Shown: positions 9,032 through 18,186 of the stretch, piece after piece
Layout: every line of letters begins with the position of its first letter
Position numbering within the stretch: position 1 is the first letter of the stretch
NCBI RefSeq assembly: GCF_050409585.1
Contig: NZ_JBNUPE010000001.1
Coordinates: forward strand, 1-64,000
Source of the DNA: Facklamia sp050409585
Lineage (GTDB): Bacteria > Bacillota > Bacilli > Lactobacillales > Aerococcaceae
Direction of reading: 5' to 3'
Length of the DNA stretch: 64,000 nucleotides
The notes under the pieces: generated by a model
Told to the model about the DNA's origin: nothing
The model's database searches: none
The model's input: the letters and a program-made list of their open reading frames with translations, nothing else
Program-made: the position numbers and the translations under genes

Positions 9032-9704
9032 TTTTTACACCTCTTTTTATATCTCTTACCAATCTACCTTGGTGCATTTGTAAAATTCGGTGAGGGTGGG
9101 AGTTAACGATATTATCATTATGAGTTCCCATTAGAATAGTTACTCCAGAGCGATTAACTTTTTCTAAAGCTCGCATTATCAAAACTGCACTGGTTGGATC
9201 TAAATTACCCGTCGGTTCATCCGCCACAAGCACTTGAGGACGATTAGCTAAAGCTCTCGCTATGGAAACCCTTTGTTGCTCTCCACCTGACAACTCGTTC
9301 GGTAATTGATGCATTTTAGACTTTAAACCAACGATATCAAGAACTTCCAACACACGTTTTTTAATTTTCTTTTTACTCTCTCCTGTAACTTCTAATGCAT
9401 AAGCAATGTTTTCAGCTACTGTAAATTGGTGTAAAAGTTTGAAATCTTGGAAAACTACACCAACTTGCCTTCGTAATAGGTGAACTTTCCTTTCAGCTAA
9501 GTCATGCGCTTTAAACTGATTAACAATCACTTGTCCGCTTGTAACTTTTTCTTGACGATTTAACAATTTCATCAGCGTAGACTTCCCCGAACCACTAGGT
9601 CCTACTAAATAAACAAATTCTCCCTTATTTATCTCGAGACTCACATCTTTAACAGCCCATATTCCATTACCATACTGTTTGCTCGCTTTAATTAGCTTAA
9701 TCAA
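9018..9704 (-). CDS. ftsE: Cell-division ATP-binding protein FtsE
   Basis: ATPase partner of FtsX. It has Walker A GPSGSGKSTL, the signature LSGGEQQRVSIARA and Walker B VLVADEPTGNLD, all at the positions usual for FtsE. The open frame begins with GTG at 9713, but GAGGTG lies only over that codon. The TTG at 9704, six bases after GAGGTG, gives the familiar N-terminus M-I-K-L and is preferred (228 aa). The order secA-prfB-ftsE-ftsX is widely conserved in Firmicutes. Confidence 0.93.
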   Translation of the reverse strand: MIKLIKASKQYGNGIWAVKDVSLEINKGEFVYLVGPSGSGKSTLMKLLNRQEKVTSGQVIVNQFKAHDLAERKVHLLRRQVGVVFQDFKLLHQFTVAENIAYALEVTGESKKKIKKRVLEVLDIVGLKSKMHQLPNELSGGEQQRVSIARALANRPQVLVADEPTGNLDPTSAVLIMRALEKVNRSGVTILMGTHNDNIVNSHPHRILQMHQGRLVRDIKRGVKNEMD

Positions 9705-9746
9705 CAATTTCACCTCACATACTAGTAATTCTTCACTCTTTATTAC

Positions 9747-10857
9747 TTATTTTTCTTCTTGGATATTCCACCTTAAGTAAGCATCAATAAAAGGATTTAA
9801 TTCTCCATCCATTACAGCGTCGATATTCCCCGTTTCATAATTCGTTCGATGGTCTTTTACCATTGAATAAGGGTGGAAAACATAGGACCTGATTTGTGAA
9901 CCCCAGGCATTATCTTTTTGCTCACCTTTTATCGCTTGTAATTCAGCTTCTTTTTCTTCCACTTCTTTTTGATAAAGTTTTGCTTTCAAGAGGCTCATAG
10001 CTTGCTCTTTATTTTGAATTTGTGAACGATTGGATTGACTTTGAGTAACAATTCCTGTCGGAAGATGTGTAATTCGAACGGCAGAAGAAGTTTTGTTTAT
10101 ATGTTGTCCACCAGCTCCTGAAGCTCTATAAGTATCGATACGTAAATCCTCAGGATTTACTTCTAGCTCAATCGAACCATCAATCATCGGAGTAACATCA
10201 ATTGAACAAAAGGAAGTGTGTCTGCGCGCATTAGAATCGAAAGGCGATATCCGTATGAGACGATGAACCCCTTTTTCCGACTTCAGATGTCCATAAGTTT
10301 TATAGCCAGAAACCTCAAAAGTAGCGCTTTTAATGCCTGCTTCATCCCCATTTTGATAATCTATAAATGTTATCGCATAATGATTGTGACTCGCCCAGCG
10401 TTCATACATTCTCAACAACATTTCGCCCCAATCTTGGGATTCTGTCCCTCCCGCTCCTGGGTGAATTTCCATAATCGCATTGAGATGGTCATGATCTCCC
10501 GACAAAAGAAGAGATAGTTGATAATCATCAATTTGTTTATTGAGTAAGACCAGCTTTTCTTCTAGCTCTTTTTGTAATTCAGGATCTTGGCCTTCTTCAA
10601 TAAGCTCTAGTCCAATCATTGCATCATCCAGTCCTTCTTCTAATTGATAAAAACAATTTTTTTCGAGTTTACATTTATTTAATTCTTGAATTAAAGATTG
10701 AGCAGCTTGATTATCGTCCCAAAAATCTTCCTTTAACATCTTCGATTCCATTTCAGCAACGTCTGCTTCCAATTTATCGATGTCAAAGGGACCCCCTTAT
10801 TTTTTCAATATTAAGTTGGGCTGATTCTATTTGGTCCTTAATTTCATATATTTCCAT
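9747..10857 (-). CDS. prfB: Peptide chain release factor 2 (programmed +1 frameshift)
   Basis: RF2 terminates translation at UAA and UGA. The gene is in two frames. A 24-codon leader from ATG 10857 (beginning M-E-I-Y-E-I-K) ends at an in-frame TGA, and the rest follows in the +1 frame (DIDKLEADV). The joined product is about 369 aa, the normal length. The stop-codon recognition motif SPF lies in RISPFDSNARRH, and the peptidyl-tRNA hydrolysis motif is GAGGQHINK. The first ATG at 10860 is an equally possible start; both follow AAGGTG. Confidence 0.95.
10782..10797 (-). promoter_or_regulatory. prfB: Programmed frameshift site of prfB
   Basis: On the minus strand an internal Shine-Dalgarno-like AGGGGGT is followed by CTTTGAC. 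This is the classic slippery codon CUU with an in-frame UGA and a following C. Low RF2 slows termination at this UGA, ribosomes shift +1, and more RF2 is made. The arrangement matches the autoregulatory site known in bacteria with split prfB. Confidence 0.95.
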
Positions 10858-10880
10858 CATATCACCTTACTTTTTAAAAT

Positions 10881-10921
10881 TGACACAAAAGGTCCTTTGG
10901 AGTTAATCCGCAGGACCTTTG
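10881..10921 (-). terminator. Hairpin terminator between secA and prfB
   Basis: Perfect 9-bp arms AAAGGTCCT and AGGACCTTT flank a 15-nt loop, with a T-rich stretch on the minus strand. It would end or reduce transcription from secA before prfB, so prfB may partly depend on its own promoter. Confidence 0.7.
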
Positions 10922-10934
10922 CTATTCTGTCATA

Positions 10935-13391
10935 TTAGCCTTTTAATGTTTTTACACTTTGGTGTTTAGGCATTGAACTTGGTTTTACCCGAGGGCTTGT
11001 GGAATTAACTTGCTCCCTCTCCAAATTCTGACGAATTTGTGCCTTCATTATGAATCGAGTGATGTCATATTCAATTGCAGCAATCATTTCTTGGAAGCGA
11101 TCAAAGCCTTCTGTTTGATATTCTGTTAGAGGGTTCGTTTGAGCGTATGCTCTTAGACCAACACCTTGACGTAAATGATCCATCGCATCAATATGGTCTG
11201 TCCATTTCGAATCAACCACACGCAAAATAATTACTTTTTCAAATTCTAAAACTTGTTCAGGACCATTTAGTAAAGCAATTTTCTCATCAAAAGCCGACAC
11301 AGATTCATTATACAAATAATTTATTAATTCTTCTCTGCTCTTACGTTCTAAGTCTTTTATTGAGATTTTTTCTGGACTAAATAATGTATTGTGAACAAAG
11401 TCCAATAGACTGTCTAAATTCCAATCCTTTTCATCGTTTTCAGTAGCATAGGCCACTTCACGCTCGATGGTCCGTTTAATCATTGCTTTAATATGAGGTG
11501 TTAAGGTTTCTTCTTCATTAATCACCGCCAATCTTTGACCATAAATAACTTCTCTTTGCTCACGCATAACTTCATCGTACTCTAAAACACTCTTACGAGT
11601 ATCGTAATTATTACCTTCCACTCTCTTTTGGGCTGATTCAACTTGACGAGATAACATCTTACTTTGAATAGCAAGATCTTCTCCTTCATTGTTGTCATCT
11701 GTCATATTCAGTTTTTCCCAAACCTTTTGAATTCTGTCTGATCCGAAACGACGCATCAAATCATCTTCTAGTGATAAATAGAATTGTGATGCCCCGGGAT
11801 CTCCTTGACGTCCTGCCCGTCCACGTAACTGGTTATCAATTCGACGTGATTCGTGACGTTCAGTTCCGATAACAGCGAGTCCGCCTACTTCTTTAACTCC
11901 TGATCCTAACTTAATGTCGGTTCCCCGTCCAGCCATATTGGTCGCAATGGTTACCGCACCTCTTTGACCGGCAGCCATAACAATTTCAGCTTCTTTAAAG
12001 TGATTTTTAGCATTCAAGACTTCATGAGGAATACCTTCTTTTGTTAATAATTTTGATAGGTACTCTGAAGTTTCTACAGCCACTGTCCCTACTAAAATAG
12101 GTTGCCCTTTAGCATGACGTTCTTTGATTTCTTCTACGACGGCAGCAAATTTAGCTTTTAAGTTTGGATAAAGCAAATCTGGGTGGTCTTTTCTAATAAC
12201 TGGTCGATTGGTTGGGATTGAAACGACGTTAATATTGTAAATTTCTCTAAATTCTTCTTCTTCCGTCTTAGCCGTTCCCGTCATTCCAGATAATTTTTCA
12301 TACATACGGAAGTAGTTTTGGAAAGTAATCGTTGCCATTGTCTTGGACTCATCTTGGATTTCAACATTTTCTTTTGCTTCAATCGCTTGGTGAAGTCCAT
12401 CTGAATAACGACGACCGTCCATAATACGACCTGTAAATGGATCGACAATCTTAACTTCCTCTTCGTCTACCACATAGTCAATATCATGAATCATAATGTA
12501 ATTTGCGCGTAAAGCTTGATCAATATGATGAACCAGTGATGAATTTTCAACATTATACAGGTTTTCTAAGCGAAAGATTTTTTCAGCCTTGTCAACTCCA
12601 ATATCTGTTAAAACAATTGACTTAGAAGTCAAATCAATGGTGTAGTCTTCTTCTTCTTTCAATCCCTTAACAAAATAATCTGCCCGATTATAGAGGGCTG
12701 TCGATTTCTCACCTTGACCAGAAATAATCAACGGTGTACGAGCCTCATCAATTAAGATAGAGTCCACTTCGTCTACTACCGCAAAATATAATGGTCTTTG
12801 AACCATTTGAGACTTGTAAACAACCATATTATCTCTTAAATAGTCAAAACCTAATTCGTTATTTGTAGAATAAGTCACATCACAAGCATAAGCTTCACGC
12901 TTTTGAGCAGCGTTCATTGAGTTTAGATTTAAGCCGACTGTTAAGCCTAAAAAGCGGAAAACTTCTCCCATTTCTTTAGAGTCACGAGTTGCTAAATAAT
13001 CATTAACAGTAACAACATGAACCCCTTTACCTGACAAAGCGTTTAAATAAACAGGCATTGTCTCTGTCAAAGTTTTACCTTCACCGGTTTTCATTTCAGC
13101 AATATCACCCTTATGAATGACAAAGCCGCCTTGAATTTGGACACGATAGGCCAATAAGCCTAATACTCGATAAGCAGCTTCTCTTACAACAGCAAATGCC
13201 TCTACCTGAATATCATCTAAACTTTTTCCACTAGCTAATTTATCTTTTAAAATAGTAGTTTGGGCACGCAGTTCTTCATCAGTCATCGTGCGGTAATCTT
13301 CTTCTAAGTCGATTACCTGGTCAGCTAATTTTCCGGTTCTTCTCAATTCAGCATTATCATTTTCAATTAAATTTTTTAAAAAGTTGGCCAT
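10935..13391 (-). CDS. secA: Preprotein translocase ATPase SecA
   Basis: Motor of the Sec pathway that pushes unfolded preproteins through SecYEG. Walker A is in MKTGEGKTLTETMP, Walker B in VDEVDSILIDEARTP, and the preprotein cross-linking and second nucleotide-binding domains follow in order, with ATNMAGRGTDIKLG and RGRAGRQGDPG. The helical scaffold reaches QIRQNLERE, followed by only about 25 residues ending SVKTLKG. The C-terminal cysteine-histidine zinc tail found in many SecA proteins is absent. Length is 818 aa. Confidence 0.97.
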   Translation of the reverse strand: MANFLKNLIENDNAELRRTGKLADQVIDLEEDYRTMTDEELRAQTTILKDKLASGKSLDDIQVEAFAVVREAAYRVLGLLAYRVQIQGGFVIHKGDIAEMKTGEGKTLTETMPVYLNALSGKGVHVVTVNDYLATRDSKEMGEVFRFLGLTVGLNLNSMNAAQKREAYACDVTYSTNNELGFDYLRDNMVVYKSQMVQRPLYFAVVDEVDSILIDEARTPLIISGQGEKSTALYNRADYFVKGLKEEEDYTIDLTSKSIVLTDIGVDKAEKIFRLENLYNVENSSLVHHIDQALRANYIMIHDIDYVVDEEEVKIVDPFTGRIMDGRRYSDGLHQAIEAKENVEIQDESKTMATITFQNYFRMYEKLSGMTGTAKTEEEEFREIYNINVVSIPTNRPVIRKDHPDLLYPNLKAKFAAVVEEIKERHAKGQPILVGTVAVETSEYLSKLLTKEGIPHEVLNAKNHFKEAEIVMAAGQRGAVTIATNMAGRGTDIKLGSGVKEVGGLAVIGTERHESRRIDNQLRGRAGRQGDPGASQFYLSLEDDLMRRFGSDRIQKVWEKLNMTDDNNEGEDLAIQSKMLSRQVESAQKRVEGNNYDTRKSVLEYDEVMREQREVIYGQRLAVINEEETLTPHIKAMIKRTIEREVAYATENDEKDWNLDSLLDFVHNTLFSPEKISIKDLERKSREELINYLYNESVSAFDEKIALLNGPEQVLEFEKVIILRVVDSKWTDHIDAMDHLRQGVGLRAYAQTNPLTEYQTEGFDRFQEMIAAIEYDITRFIMKAQIRQNLEREQVNSTSPRVKPSSMPKHQSVKTLKG

Positions 13392-13545
13392 TAATATGCT
13401 CCTTTAATTCCCATAATCCTCATTTACCCATTCCATGAATAAATTTTCTCACTGTAACATTGTATCATTAAAAACTCGACTTTCAAACATTTTTATCTGC
13501 TAGTGTATTGTAAAAGTTTAATTCCTTCTGCTTTTTAACAATAAA

Positions 13546-13575
13546 AAATGAAGAGCATTGATAAGCTCTTCATTT
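13546..13575 (-). terminator. Terminator after hpf
   Basis: Perfect 11-bp arms at 13546-13556 and 13565-13575 with an 8-nt loop. On the minus strand they are followed by a long T-run. It lies between the hpf stop and secA. Confidence 0.85.
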
Positions 13576-13616
13576 AACATTTGATATTCACTATATTCTA
13601 AGGATACAACTTAATC

Positions 13617-14189
13617 TTAATCCATTCTCGCTGTTTCAATTAATCCATATCGACCATCTTTACGGCGGTAAACGATATTAATTTCGTTTGTTTCTCCTTC
13701 TTTATATACGAAGAAGTCATGGCCTAGCATATTCATTTGTAAGACTGCTTCTTCTGAATCCATCGGTTTTAAAGCAATTCGCTTTGAACGAACTATTTGT
13801 AAATCGGGTTCGCTTTCATCTTCATGATTATTTACATTTGAAGCTTGTACCAAATCTGATGTAGTAATTCCTTCGAAGCCTTTTTCACGTGATTTGCGAT
13901 TAATTTTAGTCTTATATTTCCGTACTTGTCGCTCTAATTTATCAACTACAAAATCAATACTCGCATATAAATCAGGTGTTGTCTCTTCAGCTCTGAGCAC
14001 TAAGAAAGATAAAGGAATAGTTACTTCTGCCTTTGCTGTTTTATCAGGATAAACCCTCAAATTTACATAGGCAGTTGCATTCGGTACATCATTGAAAAAA
14101 CGCTCAAGTTTTGAAACTTTCTTTTCGGCGTATTCTCGAATAGCTTGAGTAACCTCGATATTTTCTCCACGAACATTATAGTTAAACAT
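13617..14189 (-). CDS. hpf: Ribosome hibernation promoting factor, long form
   Basis: Long HPF binds the 30S decoding site in stationary phase and, through its C-terminal domain, dimerises ribosomes into inactive 100S particles. The N-terminal domain (about 1-105) has the beta-alpha-beta layout with EYAEKKVSKLERFF and the basic helix RQVRKYKTKINRKSR. After a linker, the C-terminal dimerisation domain (about 130-190) contains EAVLQMNMLGHDFFVY and YRRKDGRYGLIE. The 190-aa length is standard. An extended -10 promoter lies upstream and a terminator follows, so it is probably a single-gene unit. Confidence 0.95.
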   Translation of the reverse strand: MFNYNVRGENIEVTQAIREYAEKKVSKLERFFNDVPNATAYVNLRVYPDKTAKAEVTIPLSFLVLRAEETTPDLYASIDFVVDKLERQVRKYKTKINRKSREKGFEGITTSDLVQASNVNNHEDESEPDLQIVRSKRIALKPMDSEEAVLQMNMLGHDFFVYKEGETNEINIVYRRKDGRYGLIETARMD

Positions 14190-14266
14190 AAATATCCCTC
14201 ATTTCCTCTCTATTTGGTCTAAGGCTAATGAGCCATAAACCCAAAAGCTATTACTAGCTTAAAATT

Positions 14267-14275
14267 ATTATAACA
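14267..14275 (-). promoter_or_regulatory. Extended -10 promoter of hpf
   Basis: The minus strand reads TGTTATAAT, a perfect -10 with the TGn extension, about 80 bases upstream of the hpf ATG. No good -35 is seen at the expected distance. Confidence 0.6.
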
Positions 14276-14307
14276 CATGCCCACATCGATTGAAAGCGCT
14301 ACACATT

Positions 14308-15096
14308 CTAAGCAAGTGATTGATTTCTTGCTAAAGTAATACTTTTTAAATCCATTTCTTCTTTAGCAATAGCTTCAAAATGTTGAACTATCTCTAATTT
14401 TGCTTGTATCATAGTTGCCCCTGTTGTATAAACATCATCAAAAATCATTAGACCTTTCTTTTCTTTTAATTTTTCTTTTTCTATATTTATCCAAGCAAAT
14501 GGACGATTGAGTGTTAAACGATCTTTTCGACTTTTTGCTGCTTGTCTAATTTCATTTCCAATGTAATGGAAGGGACAACAATAAGGGATGTGGGCTATTT
14601 CTAATAAATATGCGGTCGGATGAAACAATCTCCTTTTCAAGCTTGATTCAGAGCTAGGTAAAATTAACCAAAGGTAGTTTGGATAGTGTTTATATGTTTT
14701 CTTTAAGACTTGCTTCATTACATTCGCCATCCGGCAATCTCCATCATATTTATAACGAGTGATCCAATTTTTAAAACCAGCATTGTAGTCAAATAAGGCT
14801 TGATTGTTTATTAGCTTTAGAGGATATTTTTGGCGCCAGCGATAACAATCTAGACAGTAATTCTCATCAGTATCTTTGATTCTATAAGTAGTTTGATAGT
14901 GGTTGCTACCATCTAATTTTCTTCCACAGGCTCTGCAACTTTCACTCTGATAATGATAAGGAACGAATGATTTTAAACAGTCTGAACACAATGGTTCAAA
15001 TTCAATAGCTTGCCAGGAAAATAACTGTTGCCAACTTAAATCACGTTGGTAATTTTTCTGGCACATCAAACAGACCCTTTCATCAAGCATTTGCAT
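14308..15096 (-). CDS. comFC: Competence protein ComFC (phosphoribosyltransferase fold)
   Basis: ComFC is a cytoplasmic protein needed for natural transformation, where it works with the ComFA helicase. The N-terminus carries zinc-ribbon cysteine pairs (CLMC, CSDC, CRAC and CLDC). The C-terminal part has the PRT signature LMIFDDVYTTGATM. The protein has 262 aa, slightly long for the family. Its start overlaps the comFA stop by 14 bp, so the pair is co-translated. Confidence 0.92.
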   Translation of the reverse strand: MQMLDERVCLMCQKNYQRDLSWQQLFSWQAIEFEPLCSDCLKSFVPYHYQSESCRACGRKLDGSNHYQTTYRIKDTDENYCLDCYRWRQKYPLKLINNQALFDYNAGFKNWITRYKYDGDCRMANVMKQVLKKTYKHYPNYLWLILPSSESSLKRRLFHPTAYLLEIAHIPYCCPFHYIGNEIRQAAKSRKDRLTLNRPFAWINIEKEKLKEKKGLMIFDDVYTTGATMIQAKLEIVQHFEAIAKEEMDLKSITLARNQSLA

Positions 15097-16483
15097 TTAA
15101 AAGTCCTCTCTTGCTCGCTAACTGATTCATTCCCTTAATTTCTATAGCCGCTCTTTTCATTTCTTTTGTAATACCATAATGACCAAAAACAACTTTACCT
15201 GATGGATAAGCAGCCTTCCTTCCTACCCTGCCACTCATTTGAACTAAAGCTGATTTAGAGAAAAGAGGGTCCTCAGCACCAAGGACAAACACATGACAGT
15301 TTTCAAAAGTTACTCCCCTTTCAAGAATAGTTGTAGAGATTAGTATGTCATAATGACCTTTGCGCATTTTTTCTACCTTTTGATGTCTTAGAGGATCTGT
15401 TGAATATACATAGGTAAGTCTAAGGCCTTTAAAAAGTTTCTCTAACCACTCAGATAATAGAATTGCCAACTTGATATTGGCTATAAAAATTAGTTTTCGA
15501 CCTTCAAGCGCAATAAAATGTTTTAGGCTTAAGAGAAGTTTGGAATTCTTTTGTTGATTTACTAAGTTAGTTTTCCAATCTCCCAACCACAAAAATATGG
15601 GTTCAACCAAAGGAAAACCATGAAATCGCGCTGGTAAAATGGTCTGGTGAATCAAGCCTTTTTTGACCGCTTCCACAATTTTTTTATCCGGTGTTGCTGT
15701 CAGAAAGATTAATTTACCCTTCTTTTTAACTGCTCGATTTACCGCGAAATGTAAACTCTCATTATCAACATAGGGAAAGGCATCTACTTCATCCACTATT
15801 ACTAGGTCAAAGGCTTGAAAAAACCTTAGCAACTGATGGGTAGTTGCTATTAAAATTTCACAGGGCTCATATTTTGTTTCACTCTTTCCATGAAGCAAAA
15901 GAACTTTGACCGAATTAAAAGCAGCTTTAATTCTTGGAAAAAGTTCAATGCACACGTCAACTCTTGGAGAGACTAAAGCTATCTTTCCATCCTTTCTTAA
16001 TATTTCATCGATTATTGGAAAAAGCATTTCTGTTTTACCAGCTCCCGTTACAGCATGGATTAAATGTGGGTGACTACTATCATCCAATTGTTCCGCAACT
16101 TCTTGTGAAGCCTTATTTTGCTGTGGCGAAAGTTTCCCTTGCCAGGTGAGAAAGGATTTTTGATTTCTTATAGTTAAAGGTTGATTGTTTGGTAAATAAT
16201 AAAGCAAATCGTTACTACAAATTCGTCCCATTTGAAGACACGAACAACAATATATAATCTTCTTTTTATTAAAATAAAACTTATAGTATTGTTGTTGATC
16301 TTGACAATTGCACCTGGAACAAAGGATGTGCTTTTGTTTTATTTGTATAGCAGGCATTGCGTGTAGATGATTAAATATCGTCTCTAATTTCCAGCTGGAT
16401 TGAGAAAGAAATTTATCCCAGATTATTGTTACTTCTCTTTGAGTCATTAATTGACCAATAAAATACTCTTTCCACTCCATCAA
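15083..16483 (-). CDS. comFA: Competence DNA helicase ComFA
   Basis: DEAD-type ATP-dependent translocase that helps pull transforming DNA into the cell. A four-cysteine zinc region (CSRCNC and CCSC) lies in the N-terminal part. It is followed by Walker A AVTGAGKTEM, the DEVD box in LVIVDEVDAFP, the TATPD motif, and the helicase C-domain with STTILERGVTFENC and QMSGRVGRK. All motifs are intact at 466 aa. I see no ComX cin-box in the short upstream gap. Confidence 0.94.
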   Translation of the reverse strand: MMEWKEYFIGQLMTQREVTIIWDKFLSQSSWKLETIFNHLHAMPAIQIKQKHILCSRCNCQDQQQYYKFYFNKKKIIYCCSCLQMGRICSNDLLYYLPNNQPLTIRNQKSFLTWQGKLSPQQNKASQEVAEQLDDSSHPHLIHAVTGAGKTEMLFPIIDEILRKDGKIALVSPRVDVCIELFPRIKAAFNSVKVLLLHGKSETKYEPCEILIATTHQLLRFFQAFDLVIVDEVDAFPYVDNESLHFAVNRAVKKKGKLIFLTATPDKKIVEAVKKGLIHQTILPARFHGFPLVEPIFLWLGDWKTNLVNQQKNSKLLLSLKHFIALEGRKLIFIANIKLAILLSEWLEKLFKGLRLTYVYSTDPLRHQKVEKMRKGHYDILISTTILERGVTFENCHVFVLGAEDPLFSKSALVQMSGRVGRKAAYPSGKVVFGHYGITKEMKRAAIEIKGMNQLASKRGLLNANA

Positions 16484-16552
16484 AAAAATCTCCTTCCATG
16501 TCTTTTTATAAAGTACACAGAAGGAGAATAATTAGTGCTATTATTTACTTGT

Positions 16553-17425
16553 TTAATTAGGATCGTAATTAGGCATTATGGCCAAGCCAATACAACCTTT
16601 TCCGGTATGTGTACCGATAACAGGGCCGATCGAGTTAATTTCTATATCAGAGATCGTTAACTCTTTTTCAATTAATTCTACAACCACACTACATTCGTCT
16701 TTAGCATTGGCATGTGTCATCATAAGCTGAATACCTTGGGGATATGATTCAATTGCTTCTTTAATTAGTTGAATCCATCTAGCATACACCTTTTTATTAG
16801 TACGGATTTTTTCAAAGAGAAGAATATTTCCTTCCTCATCAAAATGCAATAAAGGACGAATTTTAAGCAATTGGCCTAGTGTAGCAAAACCTGCATTTAA
16901 ACGTCCACCTTTAACTAGGTTCTCTAACTCTTCGACCATCAAATAAGTTTGTGTATGATTTGCTTGCCAGGTTAGTTCAGCCACGATATCTTCTAATTCC
17001 TTATCCGCTTCGAGTCCTTTTAAGGCTTTCCTTGCCAAACCTTCAATGACTATGCATGAAGACTTAGAATCGATAATATAACTTTGAATACGATCTTGGT
17101 ATTCAGTTAGTACCGATTGCGCTAAAGCTAAAGTTCCTGATATTTTTGAAGATAGATGGATAGCTATGACTGCTTGAAAACCTTCTTCAACAATCTGATC
17201 CATCAATTGGTAGTAGTCACCTGGATGTGGTTGAGAAGATTTAGGTAATCGATCACTTTTTTCCATATACTGATAAAACCGCGTCTGCTCATCAATATCA
17301 GATGAATCTTTAAAAACAGTCCCATCATCAAAAATAACACTAAGATCGACTTGAAAAACGTTTGATTGACTGGCTATTTCCTGGTTTAAATATGCTGTAG
17401 AATCTACTATAATTGCTGTTTTCAT
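16553..17425 (-). CDS. DegV family fatty-acid-binding protein
   Basis: DegV/FakB proteins bind a fatty acid and present it to the kinase FakA for phosphorylation, feeding phospholipid synthesis. The opening AIIVDSTAYL and the LSSKISGTLALAQS loop with its conserved serines are diagnostic. GGRLNAGFATLG is the second family motif. The 290-aa length is typical. The ligand cannot be read from sequence. It is divergent from the YigZ-family gene. Confidence 0.92.
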   Translation of the reverse strand: MKTAIIVDSTAYLNQEIASQSNVFQVDLSVIFDDGTVFKDSSDIDEQTRFYQYMEKSDRLPKSSQPHPGDYYQLMDQIVEEGFQAVIAIHLSSKISGTLALAQSVLTEYQDRIQSYIIDSKSSCIVIEGLARKALKGLEADKELEDIVAELTWQANHTQTYLMVEELENLVKGGRLNAGFATLGQLLKIRPLLHFDEEGNILLFEKIRTNKKVYARWIQLIKEAIESYPQGIQLMMTHANAKDECSVVVELIEKELTISDIEINSIGPVIGTHTGKGCIGLAIMPNYDPN

Positions 17426-17538
17426 TTTTCACTACCATTCCCTGTCTGACTAATAATCAGTTGTTTTTTAAATATGTTACACTGTTTAAAGAATCTATAT
17501 GTTATCTATTATCCTAACATAAATGAAAGGAAAGCTAT

Positions 17539-18180
17539 ATGTTTAATTATTTAAGTATCCAAAAAGAAATTGTACATGAAATTGAAATAAAAAAATCTCG
17601 TTTTATTTGTTTTCTGTTTCCAATCAAAAGTGAAGAAGAATTTAATCAACACTTGCTTAGTATACAAAAAAAGCATTATAAAGCAAATCACCACTGCTAT
17701 GCTTTTAGTTTAGAGGCTGACTCAAGTATTCAACGCATGAGTGACGATGGCGAACCAAGTGGTACAGCAGGTCTACCAATGCTTGAAGTTCTTAAAAAAG
17801 AGGAATTAACTTTTGTCGCAGCCATTGTTGTTCGCTATTTTGGTGGAAACAAGTTAGGTGCAGGTGGTTTAATTCGCGCTTACACCCAAGTAGTTAGTGA
17901 AAGCTGCCAATTGGCCAATAAAATTAAAAATGTTAACCAGACCCTTCTTCAAGTTGAAATGGATTATGCACAGCTTGATCGCTTTAATCATAATCTTGCT
18001 CAAATGCCTGGCTTACCTTCTGTTCTAACCATCGAATATCTCGAAAAAATTCAAATGACAATCGCTATTCATTCTGACTTCCTAAAGGAATTTGATAGCT
18101 ATTTAGTCAATTTTTTAAGTGGACAAGTTAAAATAGACAGTTTAGGTAATCGAGATATAAATATACCTTTTAAAACTTAA
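17539..18180 (+). CDS. YigZ/IMPACT family protein
   Basis: Member of the IMPACT (UPF0029) family, with the N-terminal domain signature SDDGEPSGTAGLPML and YFGGNKLGAGGLIRAY, followed by the smaller C-terminal DUF1949-like domain (about 140-205). The biochemical role is not settled; the eukaryotic relatives regulate the kinase GCN2. GAAAGGAAA precedes the ATG. It converges on tagO, with only 6 bp between the stops. The gene pair yvyE-tagO is a known Firmicutes neighbourhood. Confidence 0.92.
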   Translation: MFNYLSIQKEIVHEIEIKKSRFICFLFPIKSEEEFNQHLLSIQKKHYKANHHCYAFSLEADSSIQRMSDDGEPSGTAGLPMLEVLKKEELTFVAAIVVRYFGGNKLGAGGLIRAYTQVVSESCQLANKIKNVNQTLLQVEMDYAQLDRFNHNLAQMPGLPSVLTIEYLEKIQMTIAIHSDFLKEFDSYLVNFLSGQVKIDSLGNRDINIPFKT

Positions 18181-18186
18181 AAAGAT

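Noticed and set aside
14289..14304. Possible catabolite-control (cre) site near the hpf promoter
   Set aside because: The TGAAAGCGCTACA core is one base short of the cre consensus and mismatches its conserved 3' end.
16484..16552. ComX-type cin-box before comFA
   Set aside because: The 69-bp gap has no TACGAATA-like motif, so competence-sigma control cannot be supported.
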